Assembly: GCF_011397115.1 (NCBI RefSeq)
Contig: NZ_AP022822.1
Span: 1,493,501 to 1,557,500 of the forward strand
Source of the DNA: Enterococcus saigonensis
GTDB lineage: Bacteria > Bacillota > Bacilli > Lactobacillales > Enterococcaceae
DNA: 64,000 bases
Direction of reading: 5' to 3'
Shown here: positions 53,687-61,999 of the stretch, piece by piece
Numbering within the stretch: the first letter of the stretch is position 1
How the letters are laid out: each line of letters starts with the position of its first letter
Made by a program: the position numbers and the translations under genes
Notes under the pieces: model-generated
Databases searched by the model: none
Seen by the model: only the letters and a program-made list of their open reading frames with translations
What the model was told of the DNA's origin: nothing

Positions 53687-54145
53687 ATGAAAAATACTTT
53701 TATAAATGCGAGTATCAATAGACATGGTCGCACAGCAAAACTTGCAACGGAGATATTTAAAGAACAACCTTATCAAGTAATTAACTTGGTAGATTTTCAA
53801 ATCGATCAGTTAGGACGTGTTTCGACAAATGATGAACTTGAAAAAGTATTAGAGATATTAAGTGGATCGGATAACTTAGTAATTGGTACGCCTGTTTATT
53901 GGTATTCTATGAGTGGCCACTTAAAAGCTTTTGTTGATCGGTTAGGAAACCGTGAAGGAAATCCTGAAAACCCAAGTGCTCCATTCACTGACTCTAACTT
54001 ATACCTGATTGTTCAGGGAGCATTTCCTCCAGAAGATGTGGCACCTTCAATTATCAATGTTTTTCAACATCTTGCGGATCGTTTTAATATGAATTATAAG
54101 CAGTGTATTACCAATGAAAAACAAGCAAAAAAAATAATTCTTTAA
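53687..54145 (+). CDS. NAD(P)H-dependent flavin reductase / flavodoxin-fold oxidoreductase
   Basis: The 152-residue protein is a short flavodoxin-fold reductase: NTFINASINRHGRTAKLA (FMN phosphate loop region), DNLVIGTPVYWYSMSGHLKAFVDRL (the TPVYWYxxxxxLKxFxDR signature), and SNLYLIVQGA. Proteins of this kind (YwqN/WrbA-like) reduce quinones or flavins. ATG follows TAGGAGTG. It has its own MerR-type promoter and a strong terminator. It is the only rightward gene in the redox region. Confidence 0.87.
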   Translation: MKNTFINASINRHGRTAKLATEIFKEQPYQVINLVDFQIDQLGRVSTNDELEKVLEILSGSDNLVIGTPVYWYSMSGHLKAFVDRLGNREGNPENPSAPFTDSNLYLIVQGAFPPEDVAPSIINVFQHLADRFNMNYKQCITNEKQAKKIIL

Positions 54146-54146
54146 A

Positions 54147-54194
54147 AAAGGAAAAGGATAGTTACTTTAATTGATAGTAACTATCCTTTTCCTT
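54147..54194. terminator. Strong bidirectional terminator
   Basis: AAAGGAAAAGGATAGTTACT pairs perfectly with AGTAACTATCCTTTTCCTTT around a short loop, between two converging genes. Confidence 0.92.
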
Positions 54195-54252
54195 TATTCT
54201 ATTTTTAAAGTTTTTTTCAATTTTTTTCATTAAATCAATAACAGCACACACG

Positions 54253-54681
54253 TTATTGTTTTTCGTAGTTTCTCTCCCACATTTTTTCAACATTGCTATC
54301 ATTTAATTCACCAGATTTAAATTTAGCTAAGTGATCATCATACGTATCAATTTTATATTGGAGTAAGTTTCTAACTTTTTCCATTTCTGATATTTTTTCA
54401 TCTAGTTCGTTCAATTGATCAAAAAGAATTGATTTTTGTGCATCGGCAACATCCTCTGTCTCTCTTTTTTGAGAGAGTGCACAAAATTCAATTAACGACT
54501 CTACAGATAAACCTGCTAAACGTAAATTTTTTGCCAAATAAATCCAATTTAAATCTCGATTAGTATAATCTCGGTACCCAACGGCGTTTCTTGTAACCGG
54601 TGGTATAACACCTACTCGTTCGTAATATCTCAGAGTATCCACAGTGAGATCGAACATTTCTGCTGCTTGTTTAATATTCAA
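54253..54681 (-). CDS. MerR-family regulator (NmlR/AdhR-like)
   Basis: The 142-residue protein has the MerR N-terminal winged helix (IKQAAEMFDLTVDTLRYYERVGVIPP, then VGYRDYTNRDL) and a C-terminal antiparallel coiled coil (FDQLNELDEKISEMEKVRNLLQYKI). Metal-binding cysteines are absent; one Cys lies in LIEFCALSQKRE, in the range where NmlR-type proteins carry a thiol sensor. It starts with TTG behind GGGGGG. A 19-bp-spacer promoter with a dyad precedes it, suggesting self-control. It lies beside the alcohol dehydrogenase gene, as nmlR lies beside adhC in pneumococcus. Confidence 0.88.
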   Translation of the reverse strand: MNIKQAAEMFDLTVDTLRYYERVGVIPPVTRNAVGYRDYTNRDLNWIYLAKNLRLAGLSVESLIEFCALSQKRETEDVADAQKSILFDQLNELDEKISEMEKVRNLLQYKIDTYDDHLAKFKSGELNDSNVEKMWERNYEKQ

Positions 54682-54708
54682 TTTTATCCCCCCTGTTCTT
54701 TCACATCT

Positions 54709-54739
54709 ATTCTAATCCTTGAAGTTTACTAAAAGGCAA
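54709..54739 (-). promoter_or_regulatory. MerR-type promoter of the 54.3-kb regulator
   Basis: Leftward TTGCCT (54734-54739), 19-bp spacer, TAGAAT (54709-54714). The dyad inside is weaker (TTTAGTAAACTTCAAGG) but centred as in the others. Confidence 0.65.
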
Positions 54740-54858
54740 GTAATGAGTATAAATCAATGTTTAATAATGCTTTTTTCAGATATCATCTAATATGATAATT
54801 ATAATTCTGGAATATTGAACCTACAACACCGTGTAATTCTATTTTTTCTTGGGTTCTT

Positions 54859-55899
54859 TTAATTTGAAACAACTACTAATGACTTAATGGCTTTTCGTTT
54901 ATCCATCGCTTCGTATGCATCTTGAATATTTTCTAGATTAAAGTGCTTCGTAAAAACCTTTCCAGGTTGAATCTTTCCTTCTAAAACAGCCTTTAAAAGT
55001 ATTTCACGGTTGTACGTAGTAACATTAGCTATGCCGCCTCGTAATCCAATATTGCTCCAAAACAGGTTATTGGTATTCATTTCTTCCTTTTGAGGTACAC
55101 CTACACGGCCAACAATCGTTCCCGGACGTCCACATTTAATTGCAGTATCCACTGACTGATCAGTTCCGACGCATTCAAGTATCGCATCTGCGCTGGCACC
55201 ATTTGTCAATTCCTTTACTTTCTCAACCGCCTTATCGCCACGTTCTGCAATAATATCTGTAGCTCCAAACTCGCGAGCTAGTTGAGCTCGATCTTCGTGC
55301 CTACTCATAGTAATAATTCGTTTCGCACCAAGAAGTTTTGAAGCAATCACTCCGCATAAACCAACTGCCCCATCGCCAAGTACTACTACTACATCGCCTG
55401 TTTTTACTTCTGCACTAGCAGCAGCATGATACCCCGTTGCCATCACGTCAGCTAAAGTTACAAAGGAATCTAGCATATCTTCTGAATAGTCTTCTGGTTG
55501 ACCAGGAATTTTAACTAGTGCCCAATCTGCGTTGATGAAGCGCAAATATTCACCTTGATAGCCACCATTCTCGCCAGATTCTCTATTCATACAATTACCA
55601 TCAAATCCAGCTAAACAAGCTGCACAATGTCCACATCCATGGGTAAAAGGAGCAATTACAAAATCACCAACCTTTACATTTGTAACAGAACTACCTACTT
55701 GTTCAACAACTCCTATCGCCTCATGTCCCACAGTAGTATTTTCTTTACGAGGTGATATCCCACGAAACCACCACAAGTCTGACCCACAAACGCTAGCACG
55801 TACAATTCGAATAATTGCATCTGTTGGCTTCTTGATGGTTGGTTTCTCTCTATCTTGAATTTCCACTTTTCCTGGTTCTACAAAAACAGCAACTTTCAA
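54859..55899 (-). CDS. Zinc-dependent alcohol dehydrogenase (MDR family)
   Basis: The 346-residue protein is a medium-chain dehydrogenase with the catalytic-zinc site C-G-S-D in SVCGSDLWWFRG and GHEAIGVVEQVG. The structural-zinc loop is APFTHGCGHCAACLAGFDGNC, with four cysteines. The cofactor motif is VVVLGDGAVGLCGVIASKLLG. It starts at TTG 55899, 8 bases after AAGGAGG. By analogy with AdhA/AdhC of the AdhR and NmlR regulons it may reduce or oxidise toxic aldehydes. The upstream region has an inverted repeat AACTAGT ... ACTAGTT (about 55,972-55,996) but no clear MerR-type 19-bp promoter. Confidence 0.9.
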   Translation of the reverse strand: MKVAVFVEPGKVEIQDREKPTIKKPTDAIIRIVRASVCGSDLWWFRGISPRKENTTVGHEAIGVVEQVGSSVTNVKVGDFVIAPFTHGCGHCAACLAGFDGNCMNRESGENGGYQGEYLRFINADWALVKIPGQPEDYSEDMLDSFVTLADVMATGYHAAASAEVKTGDVVVVLGDGAVGLCGVIASKLLGAKRIITMSRHEDRAQLAREFGATDIIAERGDKAVEKVKELTNGASADAILECVGTDQSVDTAIKCGRPGTIVGRVGVPQKEEMNTNNLFWSNIGLRGGIANVTTYNREILLKAVLEGKIQPGKVFTKHFNLENIQDAYEAMDKRKAIKSLVVVSN

Positions 55900-56143
55900 A
55901 AAGAAGACCTCCTTAGTTATTAAATTTTAATAGCCACTATGATATGAATCGCAAAAGATAGACAACTAGTCTTTCAACTCAACTAGTTATCTATCTCTAT
56001 CGAATATAGTTCCTTTTAGTTATTACTACCAAAAGGAATTCTCAATATACTTCTACAACAATCAGCTTATATGAAATAAATAGTTTTTGATAAAAAATTT
56101 TGAAATTACTATTTTTGTTCACATACTCATAATTCTTTAGCAA
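55900..56143. other. Intergenic region with an inverted repeat
   Basis: AACTAGT and ACTAGTT form a spaced dyad at about 55,972-55,996 upstream of the alcohol dehydrogenase gene. It could be an operator or part of a terminator for the SDR gene to the right. Nothing else is recognised. Confidence 0.35.
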
Positions 56144-56884
56144 TTACATTACTTGTCTACTTGGACGAATAATGATTTCATTAATTGCTGCATCAGCAGG
56201 AGCATTAACTGCAAAAGCAATTGATTCAGCAACTCGATCTGGTGAGATCGCAAATTCATTATAAAATTGTTCTGTTCCTTTTCGAACTGCTTCATCCGTA
56301 ATTGAATTTGTTAATTCAGTTGCAATTGCTCCTGGAGAGATTACAGTAACACGAATGTTACTTCCAGCTTGAGCTTCTTCTTGTCTTAAGCCTTCACTAA
56401 TTGCCAATACTGCATGCTTTGTTGCACTGTAAACGGAAGAGCCTGGTCCAACAATATGTCCTGCAACTGAAGATGTATTAACATAATGACCAGATTTTTG
56501 ATTACGCATAATGTCAAGGCTAGCATTGATACCGTATAGAACTCCTTTTTGATTAACATCAATCATTCGATCCCAATCTTCAACTTTTCCATCAGACAAA
56601 AGTGATTGTGGCATTAAGCCAGCGTTATTCATCCAAACATCTATACGACCAAAAGTATCCATCGCTTTTTTAGCTAACTCTTTAACAGAATCCAAATTCA
56701 CGACATCTGTTACCTGATAGACAGCTTCACCACCTAATGCTTTAATATCTTCTGCAATTTCTTTTAAGCGCGATTCTCTTCGGGCTCCAAGAACAATTTG
56801 ATTTCCTTGTGAGGCAAGAAGCTTGGCTGTCGCTTCTCCAATTCCACTTGATGCTCCTGTAATAACGATAACTTTTTTAGACAT
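56144..56884 (-). CDS. Short-chain dehydrogenase/reductase (classical SDR)
   Basis: The 246-residue SDR has the cofactor motif TGASSGIGEATAKLL, NNAGLM, catalytic Ser in NTSSVAG, and the YxxxK pair YSATK. It uses NAD(P)H to reduce a carbonyl or oxidise an alcohol. The closest pattern is the YdfG/clavaldehyde-dehydrogenase-like group. It has its own 19-bp-spacer promoter and so joins the MerR-type regulon. ATG follows GAAAGAG. The substrate is unknown. Confidence 0.9.
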   Translation of the reverse strand: MSKKVIVITGASSGIGEATAKLLASQGNQIVLGARRESRLKEIAEDIKALGGEAVYQVTDVVNLDSVKELAKKAMDTFGRIDVWMNNAGLMPQSLLSDGKVEDWDRMIDVNQKGVLYGINASLDIMRNQKSGHYVNTSSVAGHIVGPGSSVYSATKHAVLAISEGLRQEEAQAGSNIRVTVISPGAIATELTNSITDEAVRKGTEQFYNEFAISPDRVAESIAFAVNAPADAAINEIIIRPSRQVM

Positions 56885-56916
56885 AGTAACACTCTCTTTC
56901 CTATTGATATGATGAT

Positions 56917-56947
56917 AACTTACACCCTAGACCTAACTCTAAGGCAA
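56917..56947 (-). promoter_or_regulatory. MerR-type promoter of the SDR gene
   Basis: Leftward TTGCCT (56942-56947), 19-bp spacer, TAAGTT (56917-56922). The spacer reads TAGAGTTAGGTCTAGGGTG: the AGAGT-TA-(G)GTCT half-sites match the 61,959 palindrome with changes in one arm. Confidence 0.72.
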
Positions 56948-56965
56948 GAGAAATGATTCTTTTTT

Positions 56966-57934
56966 TTAAAAAAATATTTGTAATGATCTAAACGACTGAT
57001 CGACAAATGATTCTTCATCGTGGCCACCTTTAGCTACGAAATATTTAAGATTAGTATTATTGAAACTTGCTTCATCGTTAAGTTCCGCTATTGTTCTTTC
57101 CATAGAAGTTTTCGTACCATCAGACTCTCCTACTGATGCGCTGATTAGAAAATCTTGAGTATCTAATCCCAATTTTTCTACGGCATGGTTCATAACTGAA
57201 GAATCACTATAATTTGGTCCAGCCATTGGCATAAAGTATCTAAAATACTCTAAATCGTGTTGAAAGACAAACCAAGATGTTGCACTCCCCATAGAAAAGC
57301 CTCCAAATGCATGGTGATTTCTAGCTCTTTTCAGTTCATTCTGATTGCCGTTTTTTGCGTACGTGTGATATCGATTTGCAATTAATGGCATAAGATCCGT
57401 AATTAGTTCAGTCTTTGCAAACCGTTCGTTTAATGGGATATCATCGTTCCAGTTTCCAGTAATCATAGATCGATTTGGATAGTAACTTGGTGCCACAACA
57501 ATTACAGGATCAATTTTGCCGGAATCAATCAGATTGTCTATCATTGAGCACCAAAGAATGGGTTGATTTTTATCAACATCTCCCAAAAAATCTTCCGGTC
57601 CCATATTCCAACCATGCATTAAATACAAAACATCATATCTTTTTTTATTTTTAGTTTTTTTATACTCCGCAGGTAAGTATACCAATGCTTTTTTTTCATA
57701 TTCTCTTTTTTCAAAGGTAGTTTGATACGTTATCTGTTCGACACTACCCATTCGTTCTCTACTCAATGTTTTTTTATGTTTTTCAGATATTGCATTATTT
57801 AATCTATCTTCTATCAGATTTTGGTTCTTAACTGGTTCCTTGCTACTCGTTATGCTCAAATTATTAAAAAAAGCAATACCAATTACAACAAACAACATAA
57901 TAAATATGGAAATGGGGACAAGAGTTCTTTTCAT
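56966..57934 (-). CDS. Secreted or membrane-anchored esterase, esterase D (PF00756) type
   Basis: I start at ATG 57934, 4 bases after GGGAGG. The 322-residue protein has an N-terminal hydrophobic anchor or signal (about residues 6-25). The esterase domain has VLYLMHGWNMGPEDFLG, nucleophile GGFSMGSATSW and late His in AKGGHDEESF. It resembles bacterial esterase D/feruloyl-esterase-like proteins. It follows the OYE-homologue gene in the same direction with a 64-base gap. The substrate is unknown. Confidence 0.82.
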   Translation of the reverse strand: MKRTLVPISIFIMLFVVIGIAFFNNLSITSSKEPVKNQNLIEDRLNNAISEKHKKTLSRERMGSVEQITYQTTFEKREYEKKALVYLPAEYKKTKNKKRYDVLYLMHGWNMGPEDFLGDVDKNQPILWCSMIDNLIDSGKIDPVIVVAPSYYPNRSMITGNWNDDIPLNERFAKTELITDLMPLIANRYHTYAKNGNQNELKRARNHHAFGGFSMGSATSWFVFQHDLEYFRYFMPMAGPNYSDSSVMNHAVEKLGLDTQDFLISASVGESDGTKTSMERTIAELNDEASFNNTNLKYFVAKGGHDEESFVDQSFRSLQIFF

Positions 57935-57998
57935 GCAACCTCCCAATTAATAATGTCATCAGACTTATGAAGCTCCGATAGTTTCTAAAAATTCATTT

Positions 57999-59132
57999 TT
58001 ATAAGCCAGGCAAAGGTATTCCTTTTTGATACTGGTCAGGTTGTAAGTAGTTTTTTACTAATCGATCAGGCAGGCCTAGTTGCGTCAGTTGCTCACGTGA
58101 TATGGAAGCAATAATCTCATCTGTTCTATCTTCACGAATTTTTTTTGTAAAATTAGCATCAAGTAATAGTGCTCGTCCAATATAAACGCCGTCGGTCTCG
58201 TTGATCACCTTCATAATATCTTCTGGTTGATGAACATGGGCTCCAATATAAAGAAGACAGTTATCATCAGTTAATTCTTTAAATAGTTCAGCAAAACTTT
58301 TTTCATACCCCTGAGGTTTAGAATCTAGATCGTAATTCAATCCACCAGAAAGCGATACATTTAAATAATCTATCCCAATCTCAATTGCATGTCTCGTTTG
58401 TTCGAGCATATCCCCCACTAGATAACCTATGTTCTCTCCATGAATCTCTTCCGGACTAATACGCCAGCCTAAAATAAAATTCTCATCACTGAAATAAGAA
58501 ATCTCATCTTTTACTGCTCTCAATACTGTTAGAGGAAGTCGCATTCTTTTTGTTAAGCTTCCTCCCCATTCGTCCTCCCTATGATTTGAATATTCTGAAA
58601 AGAATTGCTGTAATAAATCATGATTACAATTATGGATCTCAACACCGTCAAATCCAGCTTTAATCGCCCTTCTTGTAGCAAGTTTGAAATCTTCCATCAA
58701 ATTCTCTATATCCTTCAATGACATTTCTTGAACCTCATAATCTAACCAAGGAAATACCATTTTTGATGGACCATAGATCATCTTCCCATTTTTTGCAGAA
58801 ATTCCAGATTCCCGTCCCGCATGAGACAGTTGTAGAATTGCCTTGGCTCCCGAAGATTTTATCGCTTTTGCAAGCTTACTTAGTCCGTCAATATCACTAT
58901 CTTGTGAAGCACTTAATTGTCCCTCTACTTGAATCCCGTGATCATTAACATATGCATAACCAGTAACGGCGATTCCAACATTGGTAGCTCTTGATTTCAT
59001 ATATGACAATTGTTGTGCAGTTACTTTTCCTTGATTTGCTGAATCATCACACATTGGTGCCATCATTAAACGATTTGAAAGCTTAACACCATTTGGTAAA
59101 GTTAAAGAATCAAAAATTTTATCAAAAGACAT
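57999..59132 (-). CDS. Old yellow enzyme-family NADH:flavin oxidoreductase
   Basis: I start at ATG 59132, 8 bases after GGAG. The 377-residue TIM-barrel flavoprotein has LPNGVKLSNRLMMAPMCDDSA (FMN-binding start), LQLSHAGRES, GFDGVEIHNCNHDLLQQFFSEYSNHREDEWGGSL and IGRALLLD. The usual His-His/Asn pair that binds the substrate carbonyl is seen as H-N (EIHNCN). Such enzymes reduce the C=C bond of alpha,beta-unsaturated aldehydes, ketones and quinones. It lies in a leftward row with cupin, flavodoxin and SDR genes. Confidence 0.9.
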   Translation of the reverse strand: MSFDKIFDSLTLPNGVKLSNRLMMAPMCDDSANQGKVTAQQLSYMKSRATNVGIAVTGYAYVNDHGIQVEGQLSASQDSDIDGLSKLAKAIKSSGAKAILQLSHAGRESGISAKNGKMIYGPSKMVFPWLDYEVQEMSLKDIENLMEDFKLATRRAIKAGFDGVEIHNCNHDLLQQFFSEYSNHREDEWGGSLTKRMRLPLTVLRAVKDEISYFSDENFILGWRISPEEIHGENIGYLVGDMLEQTRHAIEIGIDYLNVSLSGGLNYDLDSKPQGYEKSFAELFKELTDDNCLLYIGAHVHQPEDIMKVINETDGVYIGRALLLDANFTKKIREDRTDEIIASISREQLTQLGLPDRLVKNYLQPDQYQKGIPLPGL

Positions 59133-59183
59133 ACTGTTCACTCCAATTATTCAACTTTTTATTATTTTCAATCTACTAAAAAT

Positions 59184-59226
59184 ACTTTATGAATTCTAAG
59201 AAAGAACAGAATTCATAAAGTATTAA
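59184..59226 (-). terminator. Terminator between cupin and OYE genes
   Basis: ACTTTATGAATTCT pairs with AGAATTCATAAAGT, followed on the leftward strand by TATTTTT. It may be partial, letting some transcripts pass into the OYE gene. Confidence 0.75.
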
Positions 59227-59235
59227 TCATGATTA

Positions 59236-59643
59236 CTAAAGGGCGTTATAAACTTCGTCTCTTACAGGTTCTAGCCATTCAGCTGTACCCGCTGTAATCG
59301 CAATATGCGAGAACCAGCTCTCTTTAGTTGCTCCATGCCAGTGCTTCACTCCCTCGTGAGTAACAATAACATCCCCTGGAGTCAATTTCTGTGGAGATTG
59401 GCCTTCTTCCTGATACCAACCTTCACCGCCTGTAACTAAGAGAATTTGATAACCATTCAAATGTTTATGCCAATTGTTTCGACATCCAGGTTCAAAAGAA
59501 ACATTTGCCACACCTACATTAATTTCAGGGTCATTTACTAATCCAGCTACAAAACTTTTCCCTATAAAATATTTTGCATACGCTTCATTTTCATCTCCAA
59601 GAGGAAAAATAATTCCCTCTTTTACGTTAGTATTTAGTTCCAT
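59236..59643 (-). CDS. Cupin-domain protein
   Basis: The 135-residue single-domain cupin has motif 1 NNWHKHLNGYQILLVTGGEGWYQ (two His) and motif 2 PGDVIVTHEGVKHWHGA with further His ligands, enough to hold a metal. Cupins of this type often accompany CMD-family proteins, sometimes fused to them, as is echoed by the CMD gene at 61,596. ATG follows GAAGGAGAC. The reaction is unknown; quinone or aldehyde handling is a reasonable guess from context. Confidence 0.87.
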   Translation of the reverse strand: MELNTNVKEGIIFPLGDENEAYAKYFIGKSFVAGLVNDPEINVGVANVSFEPGCRNNWHKHLNGYQILLVTGGEGWYQEEGQSPQKLTPGDVIVTHEGVKHWHGATKESWFSHIAITAGTAEWLEPVRDEVYNAL

Positions 59644-59657
59644 GTCAAAGTCTCCTT

Positions 59658-60350
59658 CTATTTAACTTCGTCCACCCAATCTATAACTTCTTGTCTAGAG
59701 TCCGCAACATTATTTCGTGAAATACTTAAGGCGTTCGAGACCACTTCAGAATTCGATAACTCATCTTCTAGAATACCAACTGTTCCAGCTAGTCCACTTC
59801 CTCCATGGGTACTAAATGGTACAATGCGTTTCCCTGAAAAATCATAACTTTCTAAAAATGTATAGAAAGCCATTGGAAAATCAGCGTTCCAGATTGGGTA
59901 TCCAAGGTAAATTGTGTCATACTGATCCAAATTGGTGATTTTAGAGGCTAAACTTGGCCGATCATTATTGCTTTTCTCTTCTGCAGCAACATCCAATAAA
60001 TCATCAATGTCTGTAGGATAAGATTTGTCCGCTTGAATTCGAAAAGTATCAGCCTTTAACTCTTCTGAAATCCAGTTTGCCGTTTGCTGTGTTAATCCTA
60101 GATATTCTCCATTTGCTTCCATAACGCTTGCACCAGTAGTAACATCTAAATCATCTCCGACCGGAAGAGAAAAATACGCAACTAATGCTTTTCCATCCCC
60201 TTCTGGATTTTTAACCTCAGAAGTAGTAGTTATCGAACTCTCTATGGCATCATTTGAAGAATTTTCCTCAATTGCTCGTTCATTATCACTACTGCATGCG
60301 CCTAAAATTAACAGGGTTGGTAAAAAAAGAGTTATTAAAGTTTTTTTCAT
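59658..60350 (-). CDS. Flavodoxin-fold lipoprotein
   Basis: I start at ATG 60350, 5 bases after GGAGG. The 230-residue product has a lipoprotein signal (KKTLITLFLPTLLILGAC, lipidated Cys about position 19) and a short acidic linker. A flavodoxin-like domain follows: ALVAYFSLPVGD, TIYLGYPIWNADFPMAFYTFLESYDFSGKRIVPFSTHGGSGL. It is thus a membrane-tethered flavodoxin on the outer face, unlike cytosolic flavodoxins. It could pass electrons to extracellular acceptors. Its neighbours are a cupin and an SDR-like NAD(P)-binding protein. Confidence 0.85.
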   Translation of the reverse strand: MKKTLITLFLPTLLILGACSSDNERAIEENSSNDAIESSITTTSEVKNPEGDGKALVAYFSLPVGDDLDVTTGASVMEANGEYLGLTQQTANWISEELKADTFRIQADKSYPTDIDDLLDVAAEEKSNNDRPSLASKITNLDQYDTIYLGYPIWNADFPMAFYTFLESYDFSGKRIVPFSTHGGSGLAGTVGILEDELSNSEVVSNALSISRNNVADSRQEVIDWVDEVK

Positions 60351-60381
60351 GAAAGCCTCCAATATTCATTTTTTTAGTTTA

Positions 60382-61020
60382 TTAATAAAAACTAGGTTTA
60401 GCCCATTCTGTATCTGGTTCTCCAACACCTAGACTTTCCCGATGATAGTCTAGTTTGCCTGTTAACAGATCGGTGACAACTTGAGATACAGCTTCCCGTG
60501 TCACTTGAGCTTCGGTAAAAGGTTCTCCTTTTTTTGTCAAATGTACATTCGTATTTCCTGGTTCATTGTATAACCATGTAATTCGTAAAATAATATAATC
60601 CAAACTACTATTTTCAATAGCATCTGCCGCTTTACGATATTCTGAATTCCACATAATTCCGGTATTAGCTCGATACCATTGTTGAAATTTCCCTTCAATT
60701 TCCTCATAAATATCAGGAACACTTGCCGCAATAAATCTCTTGATTTTTGCGTCTTCAAATACTTTAATCAACGGTTTTACTAGGCTATCTCCACCTACGT
60801 AACTTAAATACACAGCATCCACATCAACCAAGTTTTCACGAATTTTATCAAGTTCTTCAAATGTTCCATCGACTAACTCAACTCTACTGTTGTCTTCAAA
60901 ACTCAAACGTTTAGAAACATTTCGCCCATACAAAACTAGATCAAAATCAGTCTGAGTCAATAAATCATTTGTGACCATTTTACCGATTTGTCCCGCTGCC
61001 CCTAGTATCATTACTTTCAT
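60382..61020 (-). CDS. NAD(P)-binding atypical SDR
   Basis: I start at ATG 61020, 8 bases after GGAGG. The 212-residue protein starts KVMILGAAGQIGKMV, the NAD(P) motif G-A-A-G-Q-I-G of NmrA/YwnB-like atypical SDRs. It lacks a clear YxxxK pair and has AVYLSYVGGDS and LDYIILRITWLYNEPGN. It may be a reductase or a redox sensor. It probably heads the row SDR - flavodoxin - cupin - OYE - esterase. The 120-base gap to the MerR gene upstream has no clear terminator, so read-through from the CMD-MerR promoter is possible. Confidence 0.85.
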   Translation of the reverse strand: MKVMILGAAGQIGKMVTNDLLTQTDFDLVLYGRNVSKRLSFEDNSRVELVDGTFEELDKIRENLVDVDAVYLSYVGGDSLVKPLIKVFEDAKIKRFIAASVPDIYEEIEGKFQQWYRANTGIMWNSEYRKAADAIENSSLDYIILRITWLYNEPGNTNVHLTKKGEPFTEAQVTREAVSQVVTDLLTGKLDYHRESLGVGEPDTEWAKPSFY

Positions 61021-61140
61021 TACTAAATCCTCCATTACAGAAATTTTTGTTTTTGCGTACTATTTTGATTGCTACTTTTTAAATGAATTTCCTCATTGTC
61101 ATTTACAAAATGATTTTTAAAAAATATATGAAGGGACTCA

Positions 61141-61566
61141 TTAGTCAGACATTTTATTGTGAGTTACTTTTTCGTAATAACTATCAAATAAATCTTTCCC
61201 ATGTTTTCTTTCTAACTGTTCTTGATAAATAGCTATCTTCTTATCTAGCAACTGTAAATTATTCTCATACATTTTGTACTGTTCAAAGACCTTTTTCCTA
61301 TGTTCTACAAGAATTGTCATTAATTCTTGTAAATTACCTTCAACGTGTTCTTTTCGTAATCGAGTATATCGAACCAAGTCTTCAATAGACATTCCCGTAT
61401 TTTTCATATGAGAAAAAAATTCCATCCAAATTACATCGTCTTCTGAATACAGCCTTAAGTTACTCTCATTTCTCCGTGGAGAGACAAGTCCCTTTTTTTC
61501 GTAAAATCTCAATGTATGTTCGGAGAAACCTGTAAGCTTAGAAAATTCACCAATTCTATATTCCAT
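61141..61566 (-). CDS. MerR-family regulator, second of the region
   Basis: I start at ATG 61566 behind GGAGGGAG. The 141-residue protein has the MerR winged helix (YRIGEFSKLTGFSEHTLRFYEKKGLVSPRRNE) and a long C-terminal coiled coil (LMTILVEHRKKVFEQYKMYENNLQLLDKKI). No cysteine is present, so a thiol or metal sensor is unlikely; a small organic ligand or protein partner may act. It follows the CMD gene by 30 bases and shares its promoter, which contains the best dyad of the set. It is thus probably self-regulated. Confidence 0.88.
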   Translation of the reverse strand: MEYRIGEFSKLTGFSEHTLRFYEKKGLVSPRRNESNLRLYSEDDVIWMEFFSHMKNTGMSIEDLVRYTRLRKEHVEGNLQELMTILVEHRKKVFEQYKMYENNLQLLDKKIAIYQEQLERKHGKDLFDSYYEKVTHNKMSD

Positions 61567-61595
61567 AAGCTCTCCCTCCAAATTGACTGACCCAT

Positions 61596-61916
61596 CTAAT
61601 CTGCATATATTTCCTTAGCTAAATTAAAAGCACTCCATGCTTTTGGCCATCCGCAATAAAACGCTAGATGAGTAATGATTTCAGAGACTTCATCTTTAGT
61701 AATTCCATGTTCTTTTCCTAGTCTTAAATGCGCGCTTAGCTGCTCAAAGTTTCCGCCAGATAGTAAAGCAGAAATGGTAATCATGCTTCTTAGTTTTGGT
61801 GATAACTCATCTTCTCGAGACCATACTTCACCAAAAAGAACGTCATCATTAATTTCTGCAAATTTTGGAGCAAATTCACCCAAATTATCTCTACCAGCTG
61901 TTTGTTTTTTTGCCAT
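61596..61916 (-). CDS. Carboxymuconolactone-decarboxylase (CMD) family protein, second copy
   Basis: The 106-residue protein has the CMD core SPKLRSMITISALLSGGNFEQLSAHLRLGKEHGITKDEVSEIITHLAFYCGWPKAWSAFNLAKEI. It resembles the product at 53,104 but is distinct. No CxxC is present. It is first in an operon with a MerR gene, as B. subtilis YraC is part of the AdhR regulon. ATG follows AGGGAGG. The enzymatic role is unknown; members of this family are often gamma-CMD-like or alkylhydroperoxidase-like. Confidence 0.87.
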   Translation of the reverse strand: MAKKQTAGRDNLGEFAPKFAEINDDVLFGEVWSREDELSPKLRSMITISALLSGGNFEQLSAHLRLGKEHGITKDEVSEIITHLAFYCGWPKAWSAFNLAKEIYAD

Positions 61917-61949
61917 TATTTATTCCTCCCTAATTTAGATTACAGTTTT

Positions 61950-61980
61950 AGTCTACACCTTAGAGTTAACTCTAAGTCAA
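61950..61980 (-). promoter_or_regulatory. MerR-type promoter with perfect 18-bp palindrome
   Basis: Leftward TTGACT (61975-61980), 19-bp spacer, TAGACT (61950-61955). The perfect palindrome CTTAGAGTTAACTCTAAG (61959-61976) fills the spacer. This is the clearest member of the set and defines the likely consensus. Confidence 0.85.
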
Positions 61981-61999
61981 CAGATTGTGACGCTATTTT

